Source: Tachypleus tridentatus (Eukaryota; Arthropoda; Merostomata; Xiphosura; Limulidae). From it: DNA of 64,000 nt. Below are positions 11,601 through 23,329 of this stretch, in pieces. The position numbers were made by a program, and so were the translations under genes. Under the pieces are notes generated by a model, which was not told where the DNA came from, did not search any database, and was given only the letters and a program-made list of their open reading frames with translations. How positions within the stretch are numbered: position 1 is the first letter of the stretch; each line of letters opens with the position of its first letter. The stretch lies in NCBI RefSeq assembly GCF_004210375.1, contig NC_134827.1:103835285-103899284 (forward strand), given 5' to 3'.

Positions 11601-14600
11601 TACTAGGAAACAGAAAGTCTGACAGGAAGATGTGAAATACTAGGAAACAGAAAGTCTGACAGGAAGATGTGAAATACTAGGAAACAGAAAGTCTGACAGG
11701 AAGATGTGAAATACTAGGAAACAGAAAGTGAAACAGGAAGATGTGAAATACTAGGAAACAGAAAGTCTGACAGGAAGATGTGAAATACTAGGAAACAGAA
11801 AGTCTGACAGGAAGATGTGAAATACTAGGAAACAGAAAGTCTGACAGGAAGATGTGAAATACAAGGAAACAGAAAGTCTGACAGGAAGATGTGAAATACT
11901 AGGAAACAGAAAGTCTGACAGGAAGATGTGAAATACAAGGAAACAGAAAGTGAAACAGGAAGATGTGAAATACTAGGAAACAGAAAGTCTGACAGGAAGA
12001 TGTGAAATACTAGGAAACAGAAAGTCTAACAGGAAGATGTGAAATACAAGGAAACAGAAAGTCTGACAGGAAGATGTGAAATACTAGGAAACAGAAAGTC
12101 AAACAGGAAGATGTGAAATACTAGGAAACAGAAAGTCTGACAGGAAGATGTGAAATACTAGGAAACAGAAAGTCTGACAGGAAGATGTGAAATACTAGGA
12201 AACAGAAAGTCTGACAGGAAGATGTGAAATACTAGGAAACAGAAAGTCTGACAGGAAGACAGGAAGATGTGAAATACTAGGAAACAGAAAGTCTGACAGG
12301 AAGATGTGAAATACTAGGAAACAGAAAGTCTGACAGGAAGATGTGAAATACTAGGAAACAGAAAGTCTGACAGGAAGATGTGAAATACTAGGAAACAGAA
12401 AGTCTGACAGGAAGATGTGAAATACTAGGAAACAGAAAGTCTGACAGGAAGATGTGAAATACTAGGAAACAGAAAGTCTGACAGGAAGATGTGAAATACT
12501 AGGAAACAGAAAGTCTGACAGGAAGATGTGAAATACTAGGAAACAGAAAGTCTGACAGGAAGATGTGAAATACTAGGAAACAGAAAGTCTGACAGGAAGA
12601 TGTGAAATACTAGGAAAGGAAACAGAAATGTCTGACAGGAAGAAACAGGAAATACTAGGAAACAGAAAGTCTGACAGGAAGATGTGAAATACTAGGAAAC
12701 AGAAAGTCTGACAGGAAGATGTGAAATACTAGGAAACAGAAAGTCTGACAGGAAGATGTGAAATACTAGGAAACAGAAAGTCTGACAGGAAGATGTGAAA
12801 TAGAAGAAAGTCTGACAGGAAGATGTGAAATACTAGGAAACAGAAAGTCTGACAGGAAGATGTGAAATACTAGGAAACAGAAAGTCTGACAGGAAGATGT
12901 GAAATACTAGGAAACAGAAAGTCTGACAGGAAGATGTGAAATACTAGGAAACAGAAAGTCTGACAGGAAGATGTGAAATACTAGGAAACAGAAAGTCTGA
13001 CAGGAAGATGTGAAATACTAGGAAACAGAAAGTCTGACAGGAAGATGTGAAATACTAGGAAACAGAAAGTCTGACAGGAAGATGTGAAATACTAGGAAAC
13101 AGAAAGTCTGACAGGAAGATGTGAAATACTAGGAAACAGAAAGTCTGACAGGAAGATGTGAAATACTAGGAAACAGAAAGTCTGACAGGAAGATGTGAAA
13201 TACTAGGAAACAGAAAGTCTGACAGGAAGATGTGAAATACTAGGAAACAGAAAGTCTGACAGGAAGATGTGAAATACTAGGAAACAGAAAGTCTGACAGG
13301 AAGATGTGAAATACTAGGAAACAGAAAGTCTGACAGGAAGATGTGAAATACTAGGAAACAGAAAGTCTGACAGGAAGATGTGAAATACTAGGAAACAGAA
13401 AGTCTGACAGGAAGATGTGAAATACTAGGAAACAGAAAGTCTGACAGGAAGATGTGAAATACTAGGAAACAGAAAGTCTGACAGGAAGATGTGAAATACT
13501 AGGAAACAGAAAGTCTGACAGGAAGATGTGAAATACTAGGAAACAGAAAGTCTGACAGGAAGACTAGGAAACAGAAAGTCTGACAGGAAGATGTGAAATA
13601 CTAGGAAACAGAAAGTCTGACAGGAAGATGTGAAATACTAGGAAACAGAAAGTCTGACAGGAAGATGTGAAATACTAGGAAACAGAAAGTCTGACAGGAA
13701 GATGTGAAATACTAGAAACAGAAACAGAAAGAAATACTAGGAAACAGAAAGTCTGACAGGAAGATGTGAAATACTAGGAAACAGAAAGTTTGACAGGAAG
13801 ATGTGAAATACTAGGAAACAGAAAGTCTGACAGGAAGATGTGAAATACAAGGAAACAGAAAGTGAAACAGGAAGATGTGAAATACTAGGAAACAGAAAGT
13901 CTGACAGGAAGATGTGAAATACTAGGAAACAGAAAGTCTGACAGGAAGATGTGAAATACTAGGAAACAGAAAGTCTGACAGGAAGATGTGAAATACTAGG
14001 AAACAGAAAGTCTGACAGGAAGATGTGAAATACTAGGAAACAGAAAGTCTGACAGGAAGATGTGAAATACTAGAAACAGAAAGTCTGACAGGAAGATGTG
14101 AAATACTAGGAAACAGAAAGTCTGACAGGAAGATGTGAAATACTAGGAAACAGAAAGTCTGACAGGAAGATGTGAAATACTAGGAAACAGAAAGTTTGAC
14201 AGGTGAAATACTAGGAAACAGAAAGGAAGATGTGAAATACTAGGAAACAGAAAGTCTGACAGGAAGATGTGAAATACTAGGAAACAGAAAGTCTGACAGG
14301 AAGATGTGAAATACTAGAAAACAGAAAGTCTGACAGGAAGATGTGAAATACTAGGAAACAGAAAGTCTGACAGGAAGATGTGAAATACTAGGAAACAGAA
14401 AGTCTGACAGGAAGATGTGAAATACTAGGAAACAGAAAGTCTGACAGGAAGATGTGAAATACTAGGAAACAGAAAGTCTGACAGGAAGATGTGAAATACT
14501 AGAAAACAGAAAGTCTGACAGGAAGATGTGAAATACTAGGAAACAGAAAGTCTGACAGGAAGATGTGAAATACAGGAAGACTTGAAAACAGAAAGTCTGA

Positions 14601-15953
14601 CAGGAAGATGTGAAATACTAGGAAACAGAAAGTTTGACAGGAAGATGTGAAATACTAGGAAACAGAAAGTCTGACAGGAAGATGTGAAATACTAGGAAAC
14701 AGAAAGTCTGATGGGAAGACTTGAAACACTAGAAAAAGAAAGTTTGACGGGAAGACTTGAAGCACTAGAAAACAGAAAGTTTGACGGGAAGACTTGAAAC
14801 ACTAGAAAACAGAAAGTTTGACGGGAAGACTTGAAACACTAGAAAACAGAAAGTTTGACGGGAAGACTTGAAACACTAGAAAACAGAAAGTTTGACGGGA
14901 AGACTTGAAACACTAGAAAACAGAAAGTTTGAAAGTAAGACTTGAAACACTAGAAAACAGAAAGTTTGAAAGGAAGACTTGAAACACTAGAAAACAGAAA
15001 GTTTGAAAGTAAGACTTGAAACACTAGAAAACAGAAAGTTTGAAAGTAAGACTTGAAACACTAGAAAACAGAAAGTTTGACGGGAAGACTTGAAACACTA
15101 GAAAACAGAAAGTTTGAAAGTAAGACTTGAGACACTAGAAAACAGAAAGTTTGACGGGAAGACTTGAAACACTAGAAAACAGAAAGTTTGAAAGTAAGAC
15201 TTGAAACACTAGAAAACAGAAAGTTTGACGGGAAGACTTGAAACACTAGAAAACAGAAAGTTTGAAAGTAAGACTTGAAACACTAGAAAACAGAAAGTTT
15301 GACATGAAGACTTGAAACACTAGAAAAAGATAGTTTGACGGGAAGACTTGAAATACTAGTAAACAGAAAGTTTGAAAGTAAGACTTGAAACACTAGAAAA
15401 CAGAAAGTTTGACATGAAGACTTGAAACACTAGAAACAGAAAGTTTGACGGGAAGACTTGAAACACTAGAAAACAGAAAGTTTGACGGGAAGACTTGAAA
15501 CACTAGAAAACAGAAAGTTTGACGGGAAGACTTGAAACACAAGAAAAAAAAAGTTTGACGGGAAGACTTGAAACACTAGAAAACAGAAAGTTTGACGGGA
15601 AGACTTGAAACACTAGAAAAAGAAAGTTTGACGGGAAGACTTGAAACACTAGAAAACAGAAAGTTTGATGGGAAGACTTGAAACACTAGAAAACAGAAAG
15701 TTTGACGGGAAGACTTGAAACACTAGAAAAAGAAAGTTTGACGGGAAGACTTGAAACACTAGAAAAAGAAAGTTTGATGGGAAGACTTGAAACACTAGAA
15801 AACAGAAAGTTTGACGGGAAGACTTGAAACACTAGAAAACAGAAAGTTTGAAAGTAAGACTTGAAACACTAGAAAACAGAAAGTTTGATGGGAAGACTTG
15901 AAACACTAGAAAACAGAAAGTTTGACGGGAAGACTTGAAACACTGGAAAACAG
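8660..15953. repeat. 37-bp minisatellite, about 197 copies
   Basis: Head-to-tail copies of a 37-bp unit over 7.3 kb. Domain A (8660-14700) is dominated by a unit reading acaggaagatgtgaaatact then aggaaacagaaagtctg, with a few variants (gtcaaac, gtctaac, gtgaaac, tacaagg) and scattered partial units. Domain B (14701-15953, about 34 units) has cgggaagacttgaaacacta then gaaaacagaaagtttga. The unit length is not a multiple of three and every frame meets stops, so the array is not a protein-coding repeat. The last unit runs without a break into PLE-1 sequence. Confidence 0.97.
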
Positions 15954-16253
15954 ACTGGTAATCCACTCTACACAGACTGAAAACACCAACAAAACAACGG
16001 AAACAACTGCCAGAAGGAAGACAATTTCGATAACAATTCCACCGACAACCAACAACCTATCTTTCCAGGTAGAAGTGAAAACACCTATTTTTATGAAACA
16101 CCTCAAACCAGTATATTAAACAACTCTTTCAAATAATTTTCACACAAAACTATCAACTTAATTTCACAGAAAGGAAAACTAGTCAACAACTTCACATAAA
16201 GAGATGTTACTCCTATAAATAACTTAAAACAATACATCATCAAAATTATAATA

Positions 16254-17216
16254 TCAGATAAAGACGCTTTTGTTATAATGAACACAAATGAATACATTCA
16301 AAAAATGAACATCTTATCAGATATAAACAAATTTAAACTACTAAACACAAATCCAACAAAAACACATGAAACCAATTAAACAAAATACTACTACAAATGA
16401 AAAAACCAACACAATCTGAGAAAACTTTTATTCTTACCTACGAAAGACCAACCATGCACACCATAACTATACGGCACCCCCAAACCTCACAAACCCGATT
16501 ATCCACTACGACCCACAATGTCGACCTACGAATCATTTAACTACAACGTCGATGAATGTATAGCGTGGGCATTTTATAAATGTGTAACATCAGCTGGCAC
16601 CTTCTTCAAAGATTCTTTCAACCTTAAATATATTCTTAATCAACTAAATCATAAAGCTTTAATGGTCACTTTTGATGTAATTTCCCTCTTCACAGAAGTC
16701 CCAGCAACTGAAGCCTGCAAGGTCGGCTTAGAACTTTATATCCAAGACCCCAACCCATTGATACACATTCCCAGCAACCAAGATCAACCCTTATAGAAAT
16801 CTCTACCACAAAAAGTAACTTTATGTTCAATAACCAAAACTACCTACATATAAATGTCCTAAGTAGGGGAATCCTTTGTTTACCAGTTCTAGCCAACATT
16901 CTTACGACACAGATTGAATCTCAAGCGAACAATTCAGCTTTACACCCACCACTATACTGGTACAGGTATGTTAATGATACAGTTGTTGGATTCACATGTA
17001 CAGAACGCATACTTAGTTTTCTCAATCATGTTAACTCCATACACCCCAACATTAAGTTTATTTGTGAACAAGACAAAAACTAACCAAATATCATTTCTTA
17101 ACCTCAAAATCACTAGAACTGATACACAATTCAAAACAGAAATCCACAGACTCGTGCTGGATAATACATTCCCTGGGACTCAGCACATGAAACAAAACAA
17201 AAACTTAACATATTAA
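16254..17216 (+). pseudogene. PLE-1 reverse transcriptase remnant
   Basis: Three overlapping or adjacent open pieces carry successive Penelope RT motifs. Fingers: the SDKDAFVIMN and KPHKPDYPLRP region. Palm motif A: TFDVISLFTEVP near 16671. Motif C: YVNDT near 16968. Primer-grip side: LNHVNSIHPNIKFICEQDKN. A frameshift near 17080 passes the frame to TNQISFLNLKITRTDTQFKTE. The change of the first Asp of the catalytic pair to Asn and the breaks make it inactive. Confidence 0.88.
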
Positions 17217-17549
17217 GAAACCAAATAAACAGAGCCACAAAACTATGTTAACCCGATTACATTAACGATGAAATCAACAAAATAAAACAACGCTTCATCA
17301 AGATCTACAAATTTCCTCAGAAAACTGTAGACAAAAATATACACACACACCTAGATCAACAAGAAACAAATAACAATGAATCCCAAGATACAACAAACTG
17401 CAACACCTTATACTGCTGTATAACATATGTTCCTGACATCAGTGAAAAAATAACCAACATTTGGAAAAACTTACAACAAAACACAACATTCCAGTAAACA
17501 TCAAATTTACTGAAAAACCAGGCATAAAACTAAAGTACATACTATGTAA

Positions 17550-17726
17550 AAACTACACTGACAAACACATTAACATAATTTATAAAATACAATGAAACAA
17601 CTGCCACGACTTTTGTATTGGAGAAACAAGCAGAAAAATGGAAACCAGATTCAAAGAACACACAAAACACCTTTATATGATTTTGATCAAATAAGCACAA
17701 CATAACCACAGAAAACATCCAGATGC
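17550..17726 (+). pseudogene. PLE-1 GIY-YIG endonuclease remnant
   Basis: Reads CIGETSRKMETRFKEHTKH, nearly identical to the better-preserved copy at 46.98 kb (YIGETSRKMETRFKEHKKS). The tyrosine of YIG is Cys here, the preceding stretch contains a stop, and about 85 bp present in the other copy is missing at the SINE insertion point. Confidence 0.85.
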
Positions 17727-17996
17727 TAAGTTTGTTTGTTTTTGGAATTTCGCACAAAACTACTCGAGGGCCATCTGTGCTAGCCGTCCCTAATTTAGCA
17801 GTGTAAGACTAGAGGGAAGGCAGCTAGTCATCACCACCCACCGCCAACTCTTGGGCTACTCTTTTACCAACGAATAGTAGGATTGACCGTCACATTATAA
17901 CGCCCCCACGGCTGGTAGGGCGAGCATGTTTGGCGCGACTCGGGCGCGAACCCGCGACCCTCAGATTACGAAGCGCACGCCTTAACGCGCTAGGCC
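17727..17996 (-). mobile_element. Family-1 SINE inserted in PLE-1
   Basis: Full-length and little diverged, sitting inside the GIY-YIG/3' region of PLE-1, so younger than PLE-1. Host element sequence resumes with caaatataaaggaacacctt. Confidence 0.9.
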
Positions 17997-18011
17997 AAAT
18001 ATAAAGGAACA

Positions 18012-18147
18012 CCTTTGCCCTCCAGTGGCTCAGCGGTATGTCTGCAGACTTACAACGTTAAAAACCGGGTTTCGATACCCGTGGTAGGCAGAGCACAGAT
18101 AGCCCATTGTGTAGCTTTGTGCTTAATACAAAACAAAACAGAAAACA
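18012..18147 (+). mobile_element. Family-2 SINE inserted in PLE-1
   Basis: Near-consensus copy flanked by aggaacaccttt and aggaataccttt, a slightly diverged target-site duplication inside the 3' end of PLE-1. Confidence 0.85.
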
Positions 18148-18289
18148 AAACAGGAATACCTTTATACCTATACTAATTAATAGCCTAACGTACACCTGCA
18201 ACGCCCTCTACAATCCCGTACTCATTTATACTCTCGTCCCCAAGACCTGTGTCCGGCAACGGCCACATTCAAACTCTCTCTTTCTTAAC

Positions 18290-18319
18290 CTGAAGATGAC
18301 TTACGAAGGTTGATACGTT
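18290..18319 (+). ncRNA. Degenerate hammerhead-like core at PLE-1 3' end
   Basis: CTGAAGA then a gactt/aaggt helix then GATACG, where the usual GAAA is changed to GATA. It sits downstream of the PLE-1 coding remnant at the expected terminal-repeat position. Confidence 0.3.
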
Positions 18320-18375
18320 GTTCTCTGCTTTATTAGTAAAAGTGTTAATACCAATACCAGCTGTTTTGAGATACA

Positions 18376-20030
18376 TTTTCTTAGGAAACAGGAAAAAACT
18401 CGTGACAAAAGAAAGGACAAACCAGAATTCAAACAAAATGATAAACACCCAGTATAATGAAAGATCGGATATTCTTATTTAAATATTGAAGCAAAACGTG
18501 TGTATATTTACTTTACATATAAACTACAACTCAAAACTGGTATTTGGAATAATCTTTCAAAAGAAAGGCACGCTAAGTAACAAACGGTCTTCAGTAATCC
18601 TACTGTAATAAATAAAGCCATTTTGTTTCTACAATCTAAGAAAAATATACAAAACCAAATAGGAACAGCGTATTTTAAATGTGATTCTTTCACCACCAGA
18701 GGCAAACTGAGAAATGATTTGTTTAAACATATGTTAAGAGCTGCGTCTACAACACGTTAGCCAAGCTGTGACCCTCTGGCAAAACCCGCCTTTATGACTG
18801 AGGGTATTAGGCCCACGCACTAGTTATTAATCGTATTTTAAATTTCAAGTTCATGAATTAAAGTGGTTTACTTAACAACTAACTTTTAATAGTGAAGTAT
18901 CATTCCAATAATTCTTTCATCTAAGTAATAATTTTAAAAAAAAACTATCTGACACATCCTGTACTAATCATAAGCTCGAGACGGAACTAGGAAGTCTAAA
19001 CAAAGGCTGGCTAGGGGTAATATGTGTTTATAAACAGAGAAAGAATGTTGGAATATAGATTATATATACTAACCTAAACACCACTCTGCGGGCAGCCATT
19101 TCCCTAACAGTATTATTCATATTTCATTGAGAAAAACTGAAAGTTCTCCAAAAAACAAGGGGATTTTTTTTTCTTGGAATTACTTCTCATGCGCAACTCG
19201 TTGCATCAAAAATGACTCACTGTACAGAACTAAGAAATTCCATAAATGTTAGTGATATAAACTATAATGTTTTCATACATCAAAAGTGGTGTCGTTTATG
19301 GAAAGAAAACAATATTCGTTTTTTAAAGATTATATCAATAAAGGTATAATCAAACTCTCACGTAAAGTTCTGGTGAAAACTATGTTATTGTTGTGAGCCG
19401 AGCACTTCTTTAAAAAATTGTGTTCTGTGGTAAAGAAATGGTTGTTGTACATATCACAGTTGTTCTTTTAATTGTCTTAATATTGAATACCCAAAGTGTA
19501 AAATTTTGTATGAGTATTCGTTTATGGTGCCATTCAACAGAATACGAAGGAATTTTGGTCACATACATAGATGCTGATATACTCGTTACATCCATTATAG
19601 TGAGAAGATCTATAAAGAGATAAACTTAGTACCTACTGCTTTGAGTATTGCGTTAAAGGTTTAAAAAATGTACAACGAATAAATCAACGCTGTCAAAAGA
19701 AATAAAGATATTGCACGTGGTGGCGCTGTAATCAGATATACGCACCTATCTATTACAAGCACATATATAAATAACTATAGGTCAATTAATTTGATATCTC
19801 TTGATCTTATCTTATCCATAGGCTTAAAGCAAATTTATAAGGACACCAATATAACTTTTTTATCAATTGCATATTCTTCATAAAAGGAAAAACACATTTT
19901 TTTGATAGGCCAGGTATACTTGAACTTTTAATTACTAGATTCCCTGTCTCGTTGTCACAGAACGCGCTCTGCACTCTGGGGGCCGTGGTGAACTGAAGCG
20001 TAGCCGTCAAATCTCTTTATTCGATCAAAC
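18376..20030. other. Unassigned AT-rich DNA
   Basis: Several 60-70 codon open stretches on both strands, none with a recognisable motif or splice context. Confidence 0.5.
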
Positions 20031-20276
20031 AAGAACAATCCAAGAGTTGGCGGTGCGTGCTGTTAACTAACTGCCTTTACCTCTGATCTGTTAGTTCAAA
20101 ATTAATGACAGTTATGCGCAGGTAGCTGTTATGTAAAATTTTACAACAAACAAACATGTTTCTGAACGTGTACAAACAAAGCTGATGACATGGATAAACT
20201 TGTGGGCCATCTTAATGTTAGCTTTGAAATTGGTGAAAAATAACTTTATCATGTATTTAATGACTAAAACGGTTTT

Positions 20277-20535
20277 GAAAGCAAAGCTACACGAGAGCTA
20301 TCTGTGCTAGCCGTCCCTAATTTAGAAGTGGAAGACAAGTGTAAAGGCACCTAGTCATCACCACCCACCGTCTAATATTGGGATACTCTTTTACCAAACA
20401 ATAATGAGATTTACCGTGCAATTATAACGCCCCACGGATGAAAGGGCGAGCATGTTTAGTGCGATGGGGGATTCGAACCTGCAACCTTCAGATAACGAGT
20501 CCAACGTCTTAACCCACCTGACCATGCAGACCACG
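20277..20535 (-). mobile_element. Family-1 SINE
   Basis: Body landmarks from aaagctacacgagagc to the head gaccatgcagacc. The junction at its tail lacks the usual gtttg run. Preceded at 20035-20150 by a degenerate plus-strand tail fragment. Confidence 0.85.
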
Positions 20536-20853
20536 TTTCTTAATGTGTTAAGTTTTAGTTTTGTTTCATGTGCTGAGTCCCAGAGAATGTGTAATCCAGT
20601 GCGGGTGATTCTTCTGTGGATTTCTATTTTGAATTGTGTATCAGTTCTAGTGTTTGAAAATGATGTCCCAAAAACGTTCTAAAAATACAGTCAAAGGTGT
20701 TCAAGAACAAAATATATATGCAATAACAGTATATGAAAATACGACCAACTAGTAGTGTATTGGCTGTGTAAGAATAACGTTCCCGAAGTGCTATAAAATG
20801 TATCACAGAAATGTGAAACTATAACATAATGAGAATGTAATAAGACTGCTAAC

Positions 20854-21117
20854 GGGCCTTGCAAAACCTGGTGAATATGGCACTCGACTCCCAGTATGCG
20901 GGTCCTAGGTTCAAATCCCGTCCTCGAACGCCCTTTTAACTGTGTGAGCGTTGTAATATTACGATCAATTCTACTTTTCGTTGATAAAAGAGTTGGCGGT
21001 GGTTGGTGTTGACTAGTTTTTTTTTTTTCCCTCTAGTCTTTTATAGTATACTAAATTCGGGACGTCTAGTGCAAATAGCCCTCAAGTAGCTTTGCGCGAA
21101 ATTCGAAACAAATCAAA
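20854..21117 (+). mobile_element. Family-1 SINE, diverged
   Basis: tRNA-like head with B box aggttcaaatcccg, body gagttggcggtggttggtg, tail gcgcgaaattcgaaac. It carries a poly(T) expansion within the body. Confidence 0.82.
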
Positions 21118-21374
21118 CTGTCGAGCAAGCTGTAATTTCGACCCATACAATTGGCACAATATAGATGGCCTACTGTTCAGGTGCGCGCTTGGCACGATAT
21201 AAATGGTCCACTGTTCAGGTGCGCGCTCATCAACAAACGAGGACAGAAATAATTCTCTTTTGGAATGTTAATTTAATTTGAAAACCCGCTTCCTTTCTGA
21301 TTAACGCACGCAACTTTCTAAGGTCTAGGGTCATCGTAGATCAAGAATTTGATATTTTCATTGAAACATTGCGT

Positions 21375-21505
21375 CCGACCTTGTCTCCCGCTGGGACAGC
21401 GGCAAGTCTTCGAATTTACAAAGTTAAAATCAGGAGCTCGATTTCATCGATGGACACAGCAGACAGCCCGATGTGGCTTTGCTGTAAGAAAACACACACT
21501 AACCT
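21375..21505 (+). mobile_element. Family-3 SINE-like element
   Basis: A third small tRNA-like repeat: tcccgctgggacagcggcaa, aggagctcgatttcatcgat, ggacacagcagacagcccga. A second copy is at 31283-31385, so it is dispersed. An older minus-strand piece may lie at 61035-61085. Confidence 0.65.
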
Positions 21506-21599
21506 CAGTGATAAGGATACTGAAAACTGAATATTGTGTGAATAAGTACTGATTTGTTTAAATTTGTTTACGTTTTTAGAATCGCCATTCCAGTTGGAT

Positions 21600-21735
21600 A
21601 TTTTTATTTCATGTGATATAAAACTTCACGTGTTTTTCGTGATGACGAGAAACCAATTTGGAATAGAAACGTTCCTAAGAAGGTCATCTCCAGGTTGATA
21701 CCCATACCAGCTGTTCTAAGATATATTTTTACGTG
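21600..21735 (-). mobile_element. PLE terminal-repeat relic
   Basis: Contains ataccagctgttctaagata, shared with the PLE-1 end (ataccagctgttttgagata), and a degenerate reverse-complement hammerhead-like core at 21666-21693. Confidence 0.5.
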
Positions 21736-21739
21736 TTTT

Positions 21740-22900
21740 TAACGATGAAACATTTTCAAGGAAAGAGAAGAAGCGAACGGCGGTAACTTGGAATTCAGAT
21801 TTGCTGATGACATCACGAAATGTTTAGACAACCGAGCGTGAAGTGCATAACTTCACAAGTAAAGCATTGAGAAACTATGTCGTCCACGACATAAATGCTT
21901 ATAGGCGATGATAAATCGATTTAAATAAGACATTTTCCGTATTTGCTTCACACACAACCTGAATTTCTCCACGGTTATAAAGGTTTAACAAACACGGATA
22001 TTAATTATTTTATATCTTTTCATCCGACAAAATTCTGTAAATAAATACGTCTTGGACGCTATGAACATGTAGTACTGATTTTTCTTGTTATTATTACAGC
22101 GGTGAATCATTAAATTTGGGTTCGGTATGTGATGAAAGCGAACCCACCAACACAACTTGATACTGAACAACTGTGATCTACCCCTGGCGACAACAAGTGT
22201 AAACAAAACGTGAACTGAATCGAGCTTGTGCGGTTGAAGTGTCAGTAGGAGAGACCAATTACAGCCACTCTCTTGGGAGTATTATGAAGTCACTAATGGC
22301 CGCCGACATAAATAAACATCGTGTTGAACAGCGTCATATTCGCATCAAGGTCTGACAAGGAGGAAGAGGGTGTCTGTCATACGAGGCCTGTGAGTAGAGA
22401 GCCAGGTAAGAGAAACATTTACCATGTAGTTTACATTCCTTGCGATTCGTAGTATATGTGGTCCTTACCTAAATAAACTAGTGCTACGTTTCATGGAGTA
22501 TGGTTTAAAACACTTAGTAGAATACTGTGTTGGCAAAAACAGTTGTAATATGCTGCGTACAAGCGAAGTAAATGAAAACAAAACAGCAGTCCGTATGGAC
22601 TCAGTGTTTTTGAAGTGATACCACGAGAAAGTGTGGTTAGAATAATAGATTAACTTGAAGGCACATATAACTCTAGAACAAGTATTATTTTCAGTAGACA
22701 ACAATTAGATCTTTATAATTGGATACTGATTGGGTTTTTATGGTAAGTGTTTCGTGTCTCATGTTGGATATGAAAGACCATTTATTTGGTTATGCCCATT
22801 AAGTTAACAGTACTTTAGTGGACAGAGGTTTCACAACCATCGTGAAGAACCCTCAACCATCAGGTTGTTATGTAATCTTATATCTGTGTGCCATTTAGCC
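21740..22900. other. Unassigned DNA with a GC-richer patch
   Basis: Mostly featureless. Around 22230-22405 the base composition rises and ends in a good plus-strand donor (gagccag then gtaaga), discussed in Part 2 as a possible non-coding first exon. Confidence 0.4.
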
Positions 22901-22904
22901 AGGC

Positions 22905-23300
22905 TGGAAATCCAGTTGAAAACGTTTTCATTGTCAAAACCCAAGTATACGCGTAGAAAGGTTTCCAGTGTCGAGATTCTATCTGGGAAATCGTAAAGAA
23001 AGTCTTACTGTGTCAAAACGAGGGTGTCCGCTTGAAAAGGTTTTACGACATACATTTCTGTAGGTTCACATGGAAAGGTTTACAATGTGAAACTTTGGAA
23101 GTTCACGTGGAAATGTTTTCCAGTGTGAAACTTTGGATATTGACGTGGAAAAGTTTACGATGTTTAAATCTGGGACCCTACATGAAAACTCTTACAATGT
23201 CAAAACGTCCATTTGGGAAGGTTTACAATGACAAAACCTAGAGATACACATGGAAAGGTTCACAAAGTAAAAATGTGAGAAACGACTTGAAAAGTTTTAA
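22905..23300. repeat. About 39-bp tandem repeat, roughly 10 diverged copies
   Basis: Units resemble cacatggaaaggtttacaat then gtgaaactttggaagtt. A separated orphan unit (cttggaaaggtttataatgt) lies at 23620-23660, beyond a TA run and about 300 bp of unrelated DNA. Confidence 0.8.
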
Positions 23301-23329
23301 AATGTGTAATATATATATATATATATATT

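Larger units (their letters stand above)
15910..18375 (+). mobile_element. Penelope-like retroelement PLE-1 (decayed)
   Basis: Penelope-like elements encode a reverse transcriptase joined to a GIY-YIG endonuclease. After a low-complexity N-terminal part, the frame around 16254-16330 gives SDKDAFVIMNTNEYIQKMN, and from 16470 YGTPKPHKPDYPLRP, both RT landmarks. Then come FKDSFNLKYILNQL, VTFDVISLFTEVP, LANILTTQIES and WYRYVNDTVVGF. Farther on is a linker (TYVPDISEKITNIWK) and the endonuclease piece CIGETSRKMETRFKEH near 17614. Several stops and frameshifts separate these, the catalytic YxDD reads YVND, and the YIG motif reads CIG, so it is dead. Two SINEs interrupt the 3' end. Confidence 0.9.

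Noticed and set aside
8660-15953. CRISPR-like regular repeats
   Set aside because: Units are contiguous 37-mers with no unique spacers, in a eukaryotic context; it is a minisatellite.
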